Shown: piece after piece, positions 10,527-22,268 of the stretch
Layout: each line of letters begins with the position of its first letter
Numbering within the stretch: the stretch's first letter is position 1
Assembly: GCA_905250115.1 (NCBI GenBank)
Contig: CAJNOI010000115.1
Coordinates: 124,001 to 188,000, forward strand
Length of the DNA: 64,000 bases
From: Adineta steineri
Taxonomy: Eukaryota > Rotifera > Eurotatoria > Adinetida > Adinetidae
Direction of reading: 5' to 3'
Translations under genes and position numbers: made by a program
The notes under the pieces: model-generated
Database searches by the model: none
Seen by the model: the letters and a program-made list of their open reading frames with translations, nothing else
What the model was told of the DNA's origin: nothing

Positions 10527-13500
10527 CTAATCTAATGCAATTAGATTTTCTGATAATCGACCAGTATTTTGTTTAATTATTGATGCTTCTTTTAAATGTT
10601 GATACCAAATATTCGCTACTGCTGCATTCTCAAATCTAAATTTATACATCGATCCTAATAAAAAAAAATAGGATTTGTTTTTGTGTGTTGAGAATGAATT
10701 AATTTTACCTCGATTTAAATCACTTAATTGAATTTCATTTCGATTTTTTGTTTGACTAAGTACAATAAGACAATCTGTAATTGATTGACATTTTGATGGA
10801 TTTTCTCGATAATATAAACGATCTGTTTCTGATAATGTTATATTTACATTTGATAATGGTGATTGTGCATGTAAGATATTATCATTATCTTTTAGTGATG
10901 TTTGCCGATGTAAACGCATATGAAATGTAATTAAAAATGATTTTTGTTTATGAAAAAAAAGTAAATGTTCACATATAGCAACCCAATATTTTTTCCATTT
11001 AGTTATATTGGGTTTTTTATAATTTTTTAAAAGACATTTTCGTTCTAATAAACCTTCAAAATTGTAATTTGATGTTATTAATGGATCATTATGAGGATTT
11101 AATGGTTCTTTCATTGATAATGATGATAATGACAAGGATATTCCTTGAATTATATGATGATGTTTAGTTGTAGTTTTAATATATTCTTTAGTTTTACGAA
11201 TTACTATTTCACATGAATCATTTGATTCACTACCTAAAATAAAATAGATAATATTAGAATGAAATAGGATATACATAAAGTATTAAGTTATTGTTTATTA
11301 TATAACAAGATTTAATAACGTATAAAAGGGCAAATAAAAAATATAATAAAAGTATATATGATTGTTGTTTCTGTACCTACATATATCAATAAAAGAGAGT
11401 TATATCATTCCCCCATATTGAGCTAGTCAAGAACTAATAGAATAACTTAACTAAACTCTTATGTATCATTGAGTATGTACGCTTATATAAACGAAAGAAT
11501 TGATTTGTGATAGACATTGCTTATAATAGTTTCATAAACACGATATGTTGTTTATATATTAGTCGAAGACCATGAAATCCATCAGATTAACTCTAGAACT
11601 AGCAGCAAGGTTTAGAGGTCATATTTATGCTTCATTATGCCTTTAGCATATGATCAGAAGGATAACATAGAAATGTCTCGAACAATAGAATCATTAAATT
11701 ATATCGCTTGAATACTCAAGAAAGTGAATGATTTAGAGGTAGAATATTTTTTTTCTTTCTGATAAATTAAACGGTATGAAAGTTAAGAGATACTCTTAAT
11801 GAGTTTAACTGTGCTAATAAATTACAGTCGATTAATAATGTAATTTCACGCCATAATGATTTAAGTGTTGAAGAAAAGAAAGGAAGTGAAAAATGATAGT
11901 TTAAATTAGTAAGCGAAGCGTGTAGATAGTAATTAATTACCTTTATGCAATATCAAACCTATAATATTTTCTTTTTAATATTTCTTATCTTATTTATTTA
12001 AACTTACTAGATCGAGTTTCTTCTGTCATTGGATCGACAAGTAGACTATCATCTAATAAACTTTTTTTTTCACGTGTTCGACAAGGTAATGTTGCAGATT
12101 TAGTCGTAGATGAAGAACAATTTAAACTGAAAGAAAAAAAATATTAGTTTGAAGTTTTATTTGAAAACTGTTTTCTTACTGATTAAAATCACTTAATGTT
12201 CGTCTATGTGAACAATTTGAATGTATGGTTGATTGTAGAATTTTAAATGAAGCTGATTTTTCTAAATTTTTTATTGTTTTATCACAACATGAATCAATTT
12301 GATCATCTGGTTCTATTCTTAATGATTGTTCATAATTTTGAGCTTCAACAAATGTTTGTAATTCTTCCATATAACGTACAGTCGAAAGATAATTTTGTAC
12401 ACATTCAATTGATTTAAGATAGTCTATTTAATCGAAATTTTTAACATTCCACAAAAAAGAAAAAAGAATCAATACAAACCATAAGTTGATTGTTGAAATT
12501 CTGATATTACTCTACAAATATTATTCATTGCATTTTTTCGTTGATTTGTTTCAAGTCCACCACGATGTGGATGGAGTGTATCAATATGAATTATATCAGT
12601 TAGATAAATACCTTTAATTACACGCAATATTGAATACATATATATTTAATTTTTTAATTTCTTACCAAGATATGGAATACACGGTAGTTTAGATTGAGTT
12701 AAATGATTTCTTAATCGTTTCCAATTTTCATTTGATGATACAAGATCTTTTAAACCAGTAAATGTTGAACGATCACGTTTACTAAGACCCTGAAAATAAA
12801 TCGTTTTGATATTTAAATTGATTTCTTTTTTTTTTTATTATACCATCCATGTCTTTTGTAATCGATATATTGGTGCACTTTGTAAAGCCATAACAACAGC
12901 CATACAAGCATTTATATTATTTAATTCAAATAATTTCTATTAATTTCAAAAATGAAAATTTATATTTGAAAGCCTTGTTTTTTACTTTAGCAATTCGAAT
13001 AAAATGTGATAAAATTTCAATACGATTTTTAACAATATCAGCACGTAATAATTCACCTTGAGTCCAAAAATTAACCTTTTTCATAGAACAAAAGAAATTA
13101 AAGAGAAGATTTCATCTCAAAAAATATATACTTGATTAAATCGACGAGTGAATTGAACAATATGAAAAGCTTTCTCTAATTTCGATTTTGAACTCCAACT
13201 ACAACCGATTAATTCCTATAAAAATAAATGTTTTTAATTCTTTTGTTATCGAACAAAGAACATACATCTGGTGTTATAGATTTAAATACTGGAAGATCCA
13301 TTAATGTAATTTGTGACTAGAAATAAAAATACAATTATTTTTATATGTTCAATGAACTTTATCAATTAATTGGCAGATATTAAATCTCTGAAGATGAAGT
13401 AATCAAAAACCCAGAATTCTTCTTTTTTTGTTGTTGTTATTTCTATCTCTTTCTTGTATACATTTCGTCTTAGTTTACTTGTTATCAATCGTCCACATAC

Positions 13501-13929
13501 ATGTATTGTCTATATAGCAAACTTATCTTTCAAACATAAATACACATGACATATAGTGTTAGTGTTCAACGATAGAGATAACACAAGATAGAAAAGGGAT
13601 TATATATATGTTCTAAAGTTTGCTCAATCAATTGTATGTCAACAATACACAAAAAAAAAGAAAAGAAAAAGCTTTTACGTGTTATGTTTATCATTTTCTT
13701 TTTCATATGATAAGTGACTTACAGCAAAATCTTCTGGATCAACTTTTAACACATCGAATAAAGCTGTATCATAAACACCATAATGTAATGATCCATTTAT
13801 AATAATATCATCGTTATGAAAGGAGAAATCGTTGAGCAATAAATTATTATTATTATTATTGTTACTATTATAATTGTTGTCAATTTCTTCAGTAAGAATT
13901 GAATGTGCAACGTTACTTGTATTGAGCAT
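10527..13929 (-). CDS. RALGPS: RalGPS-type Ral guanine nucleotide exchange factor (RasGEF + PH)
   Basis: Eleven exons close in phase to 598 aa, against about 580 for human RALGPS2. Exons: 13929-13723, 13316-13266, 13215-13132, 13075-12986, 12936-12844, 12789-12666, 12611-12480, 12423-12180, 12126-12008, 11233-10709, 10654-10527. The CDC25/RasGEF domain starts [19 protein letters not shown] and includes [32 protein letters not shown] and PCIPYLGIYLTDI. A linker with SATLP and LLDDSLL matches the family. A C-terminal PH domain runs from [13 protein letters not shown] to [19 protein letters not shown]. It loads GTP on Ral; the PH domain targets membrane. Start: ATG 13929 lies 8 nt after an acceptor (CAATTTTAG) that pairs with a donor near 14033 in an untranslated exon; ATG 13959, 30 nt further up, would be intronic. 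Intron 9 is 774 bp, the others about 50 bp. Confidence 0.92.
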
Positions 13930-13959
13930 TATATTAACTAAAATTGAAAGTTGACCCAT

Positions 13960-16605
13960 AGGAAGAATGTTGAAATCATTTAATTATAATTAATCGCGTT
14001 TCTAACATAGGTCATATATGCACATATTGAACTTACTCGAGGTGATCTGTTCCTTCTACTTCTACTTCTAGTATAGTAGTAGCTGTAACTGCTCTGCAAT
14101 TATTTTTCTTTCGTCTCTTTTTTCTCGCCTACTTATTCTTATTCTTCTTCTCTTTCCTCTTTCTCGTCTTCTTCTTCTTCTTCTTTATTCATAAGTCTGT
14201 ACAGACATTGTTGATGAACATACGATAGACTTCTGTTATGCTGACCCCCTACAATCGTTTACTCATACGTTCGTCATTCTATTTCTATAGATCGACTCTA
14301 TAATTCTCAAATTTCAAGAGGACAACAAAGTGAGAGCAACATTGACGATCAAATTACATTTATAACGACACAGAGGGAGAGAGAGAGAGAAAGATAGAGA
14401 AATAAAAAATGTATATATTTCATATTTCGATAATTAGAAAAACATACCTTTGTACTTTCTTTTGGTAGCATGTAAAAGCAAAAAAAAAGCAAATCAATAT
14501 ACCTTTCTATCTATTTCTTTTTTTATGTAGTTTTTTTTGTAAAAGTGAATCTTCTATTATAATAATAATAATAATAATAGAGAAAGAGGAAAAGAGAGAA
14601 GTAAAGTATCATCAAACATTATCGATCAAGGTATTCACCTTTATAATCACATACATATTTTATTTAATGTCAAGGCTGGTCTCTCGTCTATATTGATAAT
14701 ATGAATAGAATATATGAACTCGAAAATTGATCTATTGTATGAGACATGCTACACACGTGGATGCACATTCATATACATCTGGATACATTTTAAACGGACC
14801 ATCGAATAGGCGAGAACAACTATAGATAATGGGATGTTGTTTAAGACTAATTGCTCAATGCGTGATGAGCAGACATATAGACACAACATATATGTATTAA
14901 CGACTTGCTTTCGTATTTAATCAAGGATGTATAGTATGTATACAAAATAATGGCTTACTTGAAATAAAAAATGTGAATTATGTCAATGGTATAGATAAAT
15001 AACCATCTATACACATTGAAGAGAGGGGGAAGAAAAGGAACAATAAACTGCTTTATTCAGTAAACTTACATTGTACTCACATCTGTTCTTTACACATTCA
15101 TTTTCTTTTTTTTCTACTACTTATAAACGAATGAGAACAAGCAGCTGCTTTCAAGTGTCTCGCACTTCTTTTTCTGATGTTAAACGTTAGCATAAAGGCG
15201 ATTATATATATATATATATATCAGGTCAAATGAAGACGAAAAGCCGACATAGAACAAGGTAAATGACGATTATGTCATAAGAAAAGTGAGATGAACATCA
15301 GGCTCATAGGTTTATTTTATTTACTTGAGGTTCATCGGTCAGTCGTCTAATCAATGCATGTCTATTTATGTACATACATAGATTTGTTAAAGTGGATAAA
15401 AAAACAAAAATATTTATACAATTTCTTTCCTTTACAAGAAAAGAAAAACAAAAAAAAAAGTCAAGTTAAATGGATTCACGTGCATATTATTCATTATAGA
15501 AGTGATTCTTTATTAACAACACAATTGGCTACAAATGCAATACATTTAATTGAACGTTATTTAATGATTTTAATTGATATAGAGATGACATTTTAAGTAG
15601 TATAATATGAACAATTTTCATTTGAAATAAAGTAACGTAGATTGAGTTTTATGATCAAATGATAAGTTATAATTAACAACATCAACTAGATATTATTAAA
15701 GGATATAATATGTAAAGATATCAAAAACATTTGCTTTTTACATGCTTGATGTATTTAATTGATAGATGTATAATTGAACTTAGTGTATATCTTATTATAA
15801 GGTCGTTCTTTTTTTTTAGTTTGAATATACGAATATAAATTACGGATAAAAATAGAAAGAATACTCATAAAAAATAATTTGATAAAAATGATGTTTTCAT
15901 ATGAAAATAATGTTTTTTTTACCTAGATGATTGAATTCGGTACTTAGATCTCATTGAATTGGTTGAAGTTCTATTAGAGAATCGTTAATGTTAAAATATG
16001 ATTGAGTACTACAATCAAATCCGACACTCCGGAAAAATTTAACGTTAGTATTGTGATTAGATGGACATTAATTGAGTAAATAGTAGTTATGATTTCACCA
16101 TTGCATTGATTAATATTAATATCAGTAATAAATTATTGACCTAATAAAAAAGAAGTTTCTATAAATATGAAAACTAAGTTTTTCTTTGTTTTTTAACTCA
16201 TACCTTATAAAAATAATCTGTATTTGACATTAGTACTGAATTTATATCAGTAATTCCTGAAGATGTCGTTAGTTATCATAGAGTTTTACTTCGAAAACAA
16301 ATTAAAAAATAAAAATAAATTTAAAAATAATAAAAATAATTAAACTAAGAAAATTATCTTATTATTTTTATTATCAATTATTTATACTAATCATCCATGC
16401 ATTTTACACTAAATTACACATCTGACATTCTTTGTTTTCCTCTAAATTGTTCAACAAGAATGGCTGCTAGTCATAAGAAAAAAGAAAAAAAAATAGAACA
16501 TCTTATCATCTCTTGTTTAATGTTATTTTATTCTAGATCTTGCTTCTTTTTTTTTGTATAAAGTCACAAACACATTTTTAATTCGTCTCGAAAGTGTCTG
16601 TGACA
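13960..16605. other. divergent intergenic region with simple repeats
   Basis: 2.6 kb between the divergent RalGPS and TNRC6-like genes, so it should carry both promoters. It holds a putative untranslated leader exon of RalGPS (donor near 14033, minus), a TTC run at about 14168-14185, GA-rich tract 14366-14384, (ATA)n at 14556-14577 and (TA)n at 15203-15221. No protein-like frame is convincing (15354-15596 was considered). Confidence 0.5.
15203..15221. repeat. (TA)n microsatellite
   Basis: Nineteen bases of alternating T and A in the divergent intergenic region. Confidence 0.8.
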
Positions 16606-19600
16606 ATGAATAACGAGAGCCATCCATCTCCGACTGGCTCGTCGTCTTCTTCATTATTTGGTAAGAACATTGTTTGTATTTTTATCATAGCTCATAAATA
16701 AACAAAAAAAAAATATTCGTAATTTTTTTTTGCACATTGCTCGCTTTTTTATTTCGTACAGCACATTATCTTCTTCTTCTTCCTTATCTAAAATTAGGTG
16801 GTGGAGGTAGTGCTGGTGTTAATGAACCTTTGACTCAACCATCACCAGCTAAACCAACATGGGCACAAATTCTCAATTCAAATCCAAACGCCCCGTCCAA
16901 TACATCAGCATCATCAGGAACAACCGCAAATAATAATAATAACAATAATAACAACAACAACAATAATAATAATGTTGGTGGAAATAATACTCCATCATCA
17001 TCATCACCTTCTTCTCAACATTCAACAACAATAAAAACAATTTCGCCATCAACAAGTGGCACATTAAATTTACCAGGTACACGTCCTGGTTTTATGCCTA
17101 ATTTTTATGATCAACAACAATCTCAAATGAATTGGCCTCTAAATTTTAATCAAACATCATCTTGGATGATTAATGATGATGATTCTCAAAGGCAACCAAC
17201 AAATTCCTCACAACAACAATCAATTGATAATACACAAGCTGGGGGTGATGGTATGAGGTTTTTTCATTTTGCTTGTCGTGCTTTTTATTAGTCAAAATAT
17301 AAATATGATTTGTTTTTCTTTTCTATAAATAATTTCGTTGTTTTTTTGTTTAGGCTTTGATCGAGTTGAGTCATCGAGTCCAACATCGGATTGGAATAAG
17401 CCGGTGACAGCAAATAATTCAAATGCCAATGGTTGGTCAAATTTTCAACAACCACAACAACAACAACAACAACAACAAACATTGAGTAATCCGTCCAGAT
17501 CAAATTCGAATAACAATCAATGGCCAGAAATGAACAATTTCTATGGAGCTAATACATCATCTAATACATTTAGTTTACCGCAACAGAATAACGACAATAA
17601 TAGGTAAGAGAAAAAAAAAATTACTTTTACTCTTCAACGAAATCTCGCTTAGAGTAGATAATGTTTTATATAGGATCGAAGATTAGACTTGTCCTCTCGG
17701 AAATATTATGATATATACTACGTATTCGTCCTTGAACAGGGAAAACGCTGTGAAAAGGAAAAATTGCACGTCTTCGGATTGCCTTTTAACCTTGTAAAAC
17801 CTTTTTTTTTCATCACTTAAGTACTTCCACCAGGAATTAGTATAGATGACTCTGTATATTGTTCGACTTGGTAAAAGTAGCAATACAGACTATGTCAAAG
17901 TTAGAAGAATCCAAGTCGAAATTTCTTTTGAATTATAAACTATTACCAATTTCATATTGCTAATAATCTGTAGTTAATCATGATATAATCACTATTTATT
18001 CGTCTTGTTCTAATCCGGATGAGTAGATTTAATTGAATTCAAATAGTCGAATCAATCATTGTAGATAGAAGAAAGACAAAAAAAATGATGTTTAGAAGTT
18101 TATATATTTTTCAATGACATCAATTAGTATTATTGAATAGAAGAAAATAATAAAAACTGCGTACTTGTTGAAAGTTTCGCATTCAATGATTTCGAAATTT
18201 AAATGCGAAAGTCTAGTCAATTAAAGAATCGTTTTTACAAAATATTCCAAATTAATATACATTTTTATTTCAGTTCATCGACATGGCAAGATCCATCAGC
18301 ATCTAACAATGCTCCTGACGGGCTTACATTGACAGCAAATAATAATGCAAAACATAAATCATCATCATCATCATCAATGGCTGCATCACTTACAGGTGCA
18401 TTAAAGTCAGCTATTGCTCTTAGTGGTGGTAGTAGTGATCTTGTAAGTGGTAATGGTGATACCATGATAACCTATGTTCCACAACCGAAACTTGTTGAAC
18501 AATTAGGTTGGGATGAACCTGATATAAATGTACTGAAACGTCCTAATTTTGATGATGGAACATCAATTTGGGGCGATCCTATGGAATTAGTGTCCGTACC
18601 AGTTAAAAAATGGACAAATGGAACAAAAGCAGCATTAACAAATGCTACAAATGTTGTTTTACAACAACAACAACAGCAACAGCCACCACAACCTCAACAA
18701 ATTGTTCAAAAACCTGTTGCACCAACAAATTCGTCAACATCATCATCATCTCAAATGGTGCTTAATGATGAAAATTGGCCAAGACAACAATCACCAACAA
18801 TTGTTCAACAGCCAATGTCACAATGGAATGATACATCATCATCATCATCAGCTGCAGCAGCATCAAATATGGATCACACAAATTCATCTCAATCACAAAA
18901 TTATCGTGCACAACAAAATAATTGGAAAGCTCAATCATCCGATGATTGGTTTAATGATGGAGTTGTTGATACAAGTGATTGGGGTTTACAAGGTCCACCA
19001 CAAAAAGCACCATTTGATCCATATAAAGATCAGATCGATACAAGTAATTGGGCAGTACAATCACCTGGTGGTATGCCGCCAATGCCTGGACGTAATCGTT
19101 TCATGAATGAATATGATCTCAATGAAAATCCTCATGATGTTCGAATGTCTGCATTTGATAATCAATCAATCAATGATCCGTATCGTCAAAATCCTGATCT
19201 GAAAAATCCTATGATGAATCTTGGTGGAATTTTACCCACATCTCATCATCCATTTCCTCCTCGACCAGGACCACATTATCCTTCTCAACCAGGAAATATT
19301 CTTCGACCAATTAATCCTAATGATGGTTTGTCAAGACCACCCGGTGCTATGATTAGTCAAAATAGTCATTTATCACCTAAATTAACTACATCATCACCTG
19401 TACAAAATCAAACGTCATATGCTGCATCAGGTGGAAAACAAACTAATATTCCAAATCAATCATCTCAAACATCGACATCATCTCAACAATCAGGTAATGG
19501 AAATAATAATGGTACTGTACATGCTCAAATTATGCAACAATTTCGTCTTGCTGTACAAGCCGGTTTAATTAGTCAAGATTTGCTCAATACAAAATTACCA

Positions 19601-21313
19601 CCATATATGTTACAGGTAAAAGAGAAAAACAAGGAAAAGATTTTTTTTCTTTCTCTTTTTAAATTTTAATAGTAATAATCATACTTTTTTTTCTATGTTA
19701 AGCTTCTTCAAAAATTATTTGAACTTCAACAAAAATTTCAACAATTATCAATACAATTATCTGAATTAACAAAAAATAAAGCACGTTTTCCAATGCCACT
19801 TTTACAGAATGAATATGAACGTTTATCAAAATTAATTACACAAAAAAAACAAGAAATGTTAATTGTTCAAAAAGAAATTCAAGATGCACATACAAAACTT
19901 AAACAACAATCAATTAATCAAACACCAACACCATCACAAATGATGTCAAATGGACCAGTTGGACAAAATAATGATCAATCACGTTTAACTCAATGGACAA
20001 AACAATCAACAATAGGTGGACAACGTACATCAATGTTTCCACCACCACCAGGTTTAACTCAAAAAGATTGGCAAACAGATAATAATGATCCGAATGAAAA
20101 TTGGGAAAATACTCAAACACATGAATCAAATAATAATAATAATAATCAAGGTGGCAATGTTGATCCTCATATGCATAATAATCAAGCATCATCATCAGCA
20201 TTTTCAGATCCATTCTCTAATCTTGTTGATGATATTGATGGACCACCACCATTTGTACCTGGACAATTATGGAATTGGAAATCATCATTACCTTGTGCTG
20301 AAGATGATCCACATGTTACACCAAGTTCAATGACAATTGGTCCAAAAGGATCACCATCACCAATGGGTAATCTCAATGTTGGAGGTGCTGAAAGGTAAAT
20401 TATTTTCGATCACAAAATCTTAAAATTCATTCGCATATGAAATGATAACAATTATCAGATTTAGATAGAAATACTTTTAATAAGAATATTATGGATGTAA
20501 CTTTCTGATATTAAAATTTATAGCATATTGAGAAATGTAATACATAGATATACAGAATAATCATGTCTGTTAATGTAAGATAATTGAGATACACATATAT
20601 CTCTTATTACTATCGATTTTGTTATGATATGAATCGATTAGAAATGTATACAACTATATATTTTGATTAAGCAAAGAACCTATCCTTGGGTGATATTCTT
20701 GACAAAAGTATACATAGATATGTATTGAGAAATCTTTTGAAAATGAGTTATTAGAATTGTACTTGATTTTCTATGAACTGTAAGATTTTTATAGAGAAAA
20801 AAAAAGAATCATATAATGTAATTATATTCATAAAAAAAAAGATCAAAGGGCTTGCAAAACACTTTGAAAGTCTCTGATGAGATAAATATTCCCTTATCGA
20901 ATTATTGAACTTTCTAGTACATTGAATTCTAGTGTTAAATCTCTACTAAGTGTCTATATTTATAGTCACATTTTTATTATTTCTTTGATGTATAACTCAT
21001 ATACGTCTTTACATAACAGTTGAGATTTATTTTGTACATGTTTCTATTTTAATTTAGTGCTTTTTCAAATCCTCATTCAATGCATCAATATCCACGTCAA
21101 ATGCAATCAAATCGATCACAATGGCAACAACCATCAATGCATGATCAACAAGGATTTCAACCACCAATGAATGATTGGGCTAAACAACAACAATACCGAG
21201 GTACATCAAAAGTACCACCACCTCAGCATCAGTCTTTTGGTGGCGGTGGCGGCGGCGGCGGCGGCGGCGGCGGTGGTGGTGGTGGTGGAGGTGGCTATCG
21301 ACCATACATGTAA
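16606..21313 (+). CDS. TNRC6: GW182/TNRC6-like miRNA silencing scaffold
   Basis: Six exons close in phase to 1015 aa: 16606-16660, 16798-17250, 17354-17603, 18274-19615, 19703-20394, 21058-21313. Family role: bridges Argonaute to poly(A)-binding protein and deadenylases in P-bodies. The protein is disordered and rich in N, Q, S and isolated tryptophans (TWQDP, GWDEP, IWGDP, KWTNG, DWGLQ, SNWAVQ). Diagnostic pieces: NFDDGTSIWGDP; a Q-rich helical block IMQQFRLAVQAGLISQ through LLQKLFELQQKFQQLS (about residues 680-760); and a PAM2-like motif PPPFVPGQLWNWK followed by EDDPHVTPSS (about 880-915). The RRM that follows PAM2 in insects and vertebrates is absent; instead there are 80 Q/W-rich residues and a 19-glycine run before YRPYM. 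No UBA was recognised. Introns 3 and 5 are about 670 bp. Confidence 0.85.
21239..21295 (+). repeat. GGN run encoding 19 glycines
   Basis: Alternating GGT/GGC/GGA codons near the C-terminus of the TNRC6-like protein. It is the most G-rich tract in the window and likely length-variable. Confidence 0.9.
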
Positions 21314-22262
21314 TAGACAAAATTAGCAAGAGTTTCTCATATTGCTGTTTTCTTTTTCTTTCTCGTTTTCTCGGCCAAAACAAAGTCAGTGAAATGATAA
21401 AAACTGTGTCCTATTTGTCTCATTATAATCGTGTATATTTACATTTCACGCTCTTTCATTAATGTGTATCTAACTTTTTGTCGACGAAAATTTCTGTGTA
21501 TTCTTTGATTTTTTCTTTTCTCTCTTTCCGTCAAAATGCTGCACTGAGAATTCCCTCCCGGTACCATCCATTTTGCTTGTTTATCTATTGTTCTCGTTTT
21601 TCTTCGTCTTCTTCTTCATCTTGTGTGATCAATGCTCTTATTTAACGGCCGAGCTTCATATCGACAAAACAAATGAACGAACCAAATAAGATCTATTATT
21701 GCTACACTGTGCAATATAATTTTTCTGTTTTTCTCGCACGTAAAAAGAAAAAATACAATAAAATTTTTTGTTTTTGTTTGTTTGTCTTCTTGTAGTGTGT
21801 GTGTAATGCTTTTAGCTATATATATACATATACCTTTCTGTATGGTTGTGGTGTGTATATCAATTCATTTAATTTCTCTTCTTCTTCTTTTCTTTTCTTG
21901 TTTTGGCTCTGTTTTCTTCCTGATTCATTTTTGTTTGTCTCTTTTGCGCTATTCAATGAAAAAGAAAGTAGATATAAGATCTATTTTAAAACAAATATTC
22001 AGTTGTTGTGAATGAAAATTTTCACATTTATGTGTGCATATAAATGTTTTTTTGACTAAAAGGAAAAAAAAAAGAAACAAATTGATGGTGACGACAGAAT
22101 AAATAATGGTGTTTGCGCTATGTATAGAATTAAGCAAATATCCCTTGTTGTGTGTATATCTGTATCTTGTATGGCCCTAATGCGCTGATCTTTTTTTTAT
22201 GTGGCACTTTCTTTTCCTTGTTTGTTTTTTTTTGCCTATGTTCTCTCAAAATCTACTATACT

Positions 22263-22268
22263 AATAAA
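22263..22268 (+). terminator. candidate distal poly(A) signal of the TNRC6-like gene
   Basis: AATAAA within overlapping repeats about 950 bases after the stop; an earlier copy lies near 21757, so two 3' UTR lengths are possible. Confidence 0.4.

Noticed and set aside
13930-13959. ATG at 13959 as the start of the RalGPS gene
   Set aside because: It lies upstream of a good acceptor (13938-13939) that pairs with a donor near 14033, so it is probably intronic; the ATG at 13929 is preferred.
15354-15596. 80-residue plus-strand frame with a protein-like stretch near 15500-15590
   Set aside because: No family resemblance, Lys/Asn-rich first half, no splice partners; kept as spacer.
18642-19106. 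154-residue His/Asn/Gln-rich frame
   Set aside because: Shadow of exon 4 of the TNRC6-like gene in another frame; composition comes from CAA/TCA codons.
20862-20916. Hammerhead-ribozyme-like arrangement: CTGATGA, a GATAA/TTATC stem, GAA, and flanking gaaagt/actttc
   Set aside because: The flanking stem does not abut the core correctly, and there is no A-U pair plus UH cleavage site where stem III should be; most likely coincidence within a TNRC6 intron.
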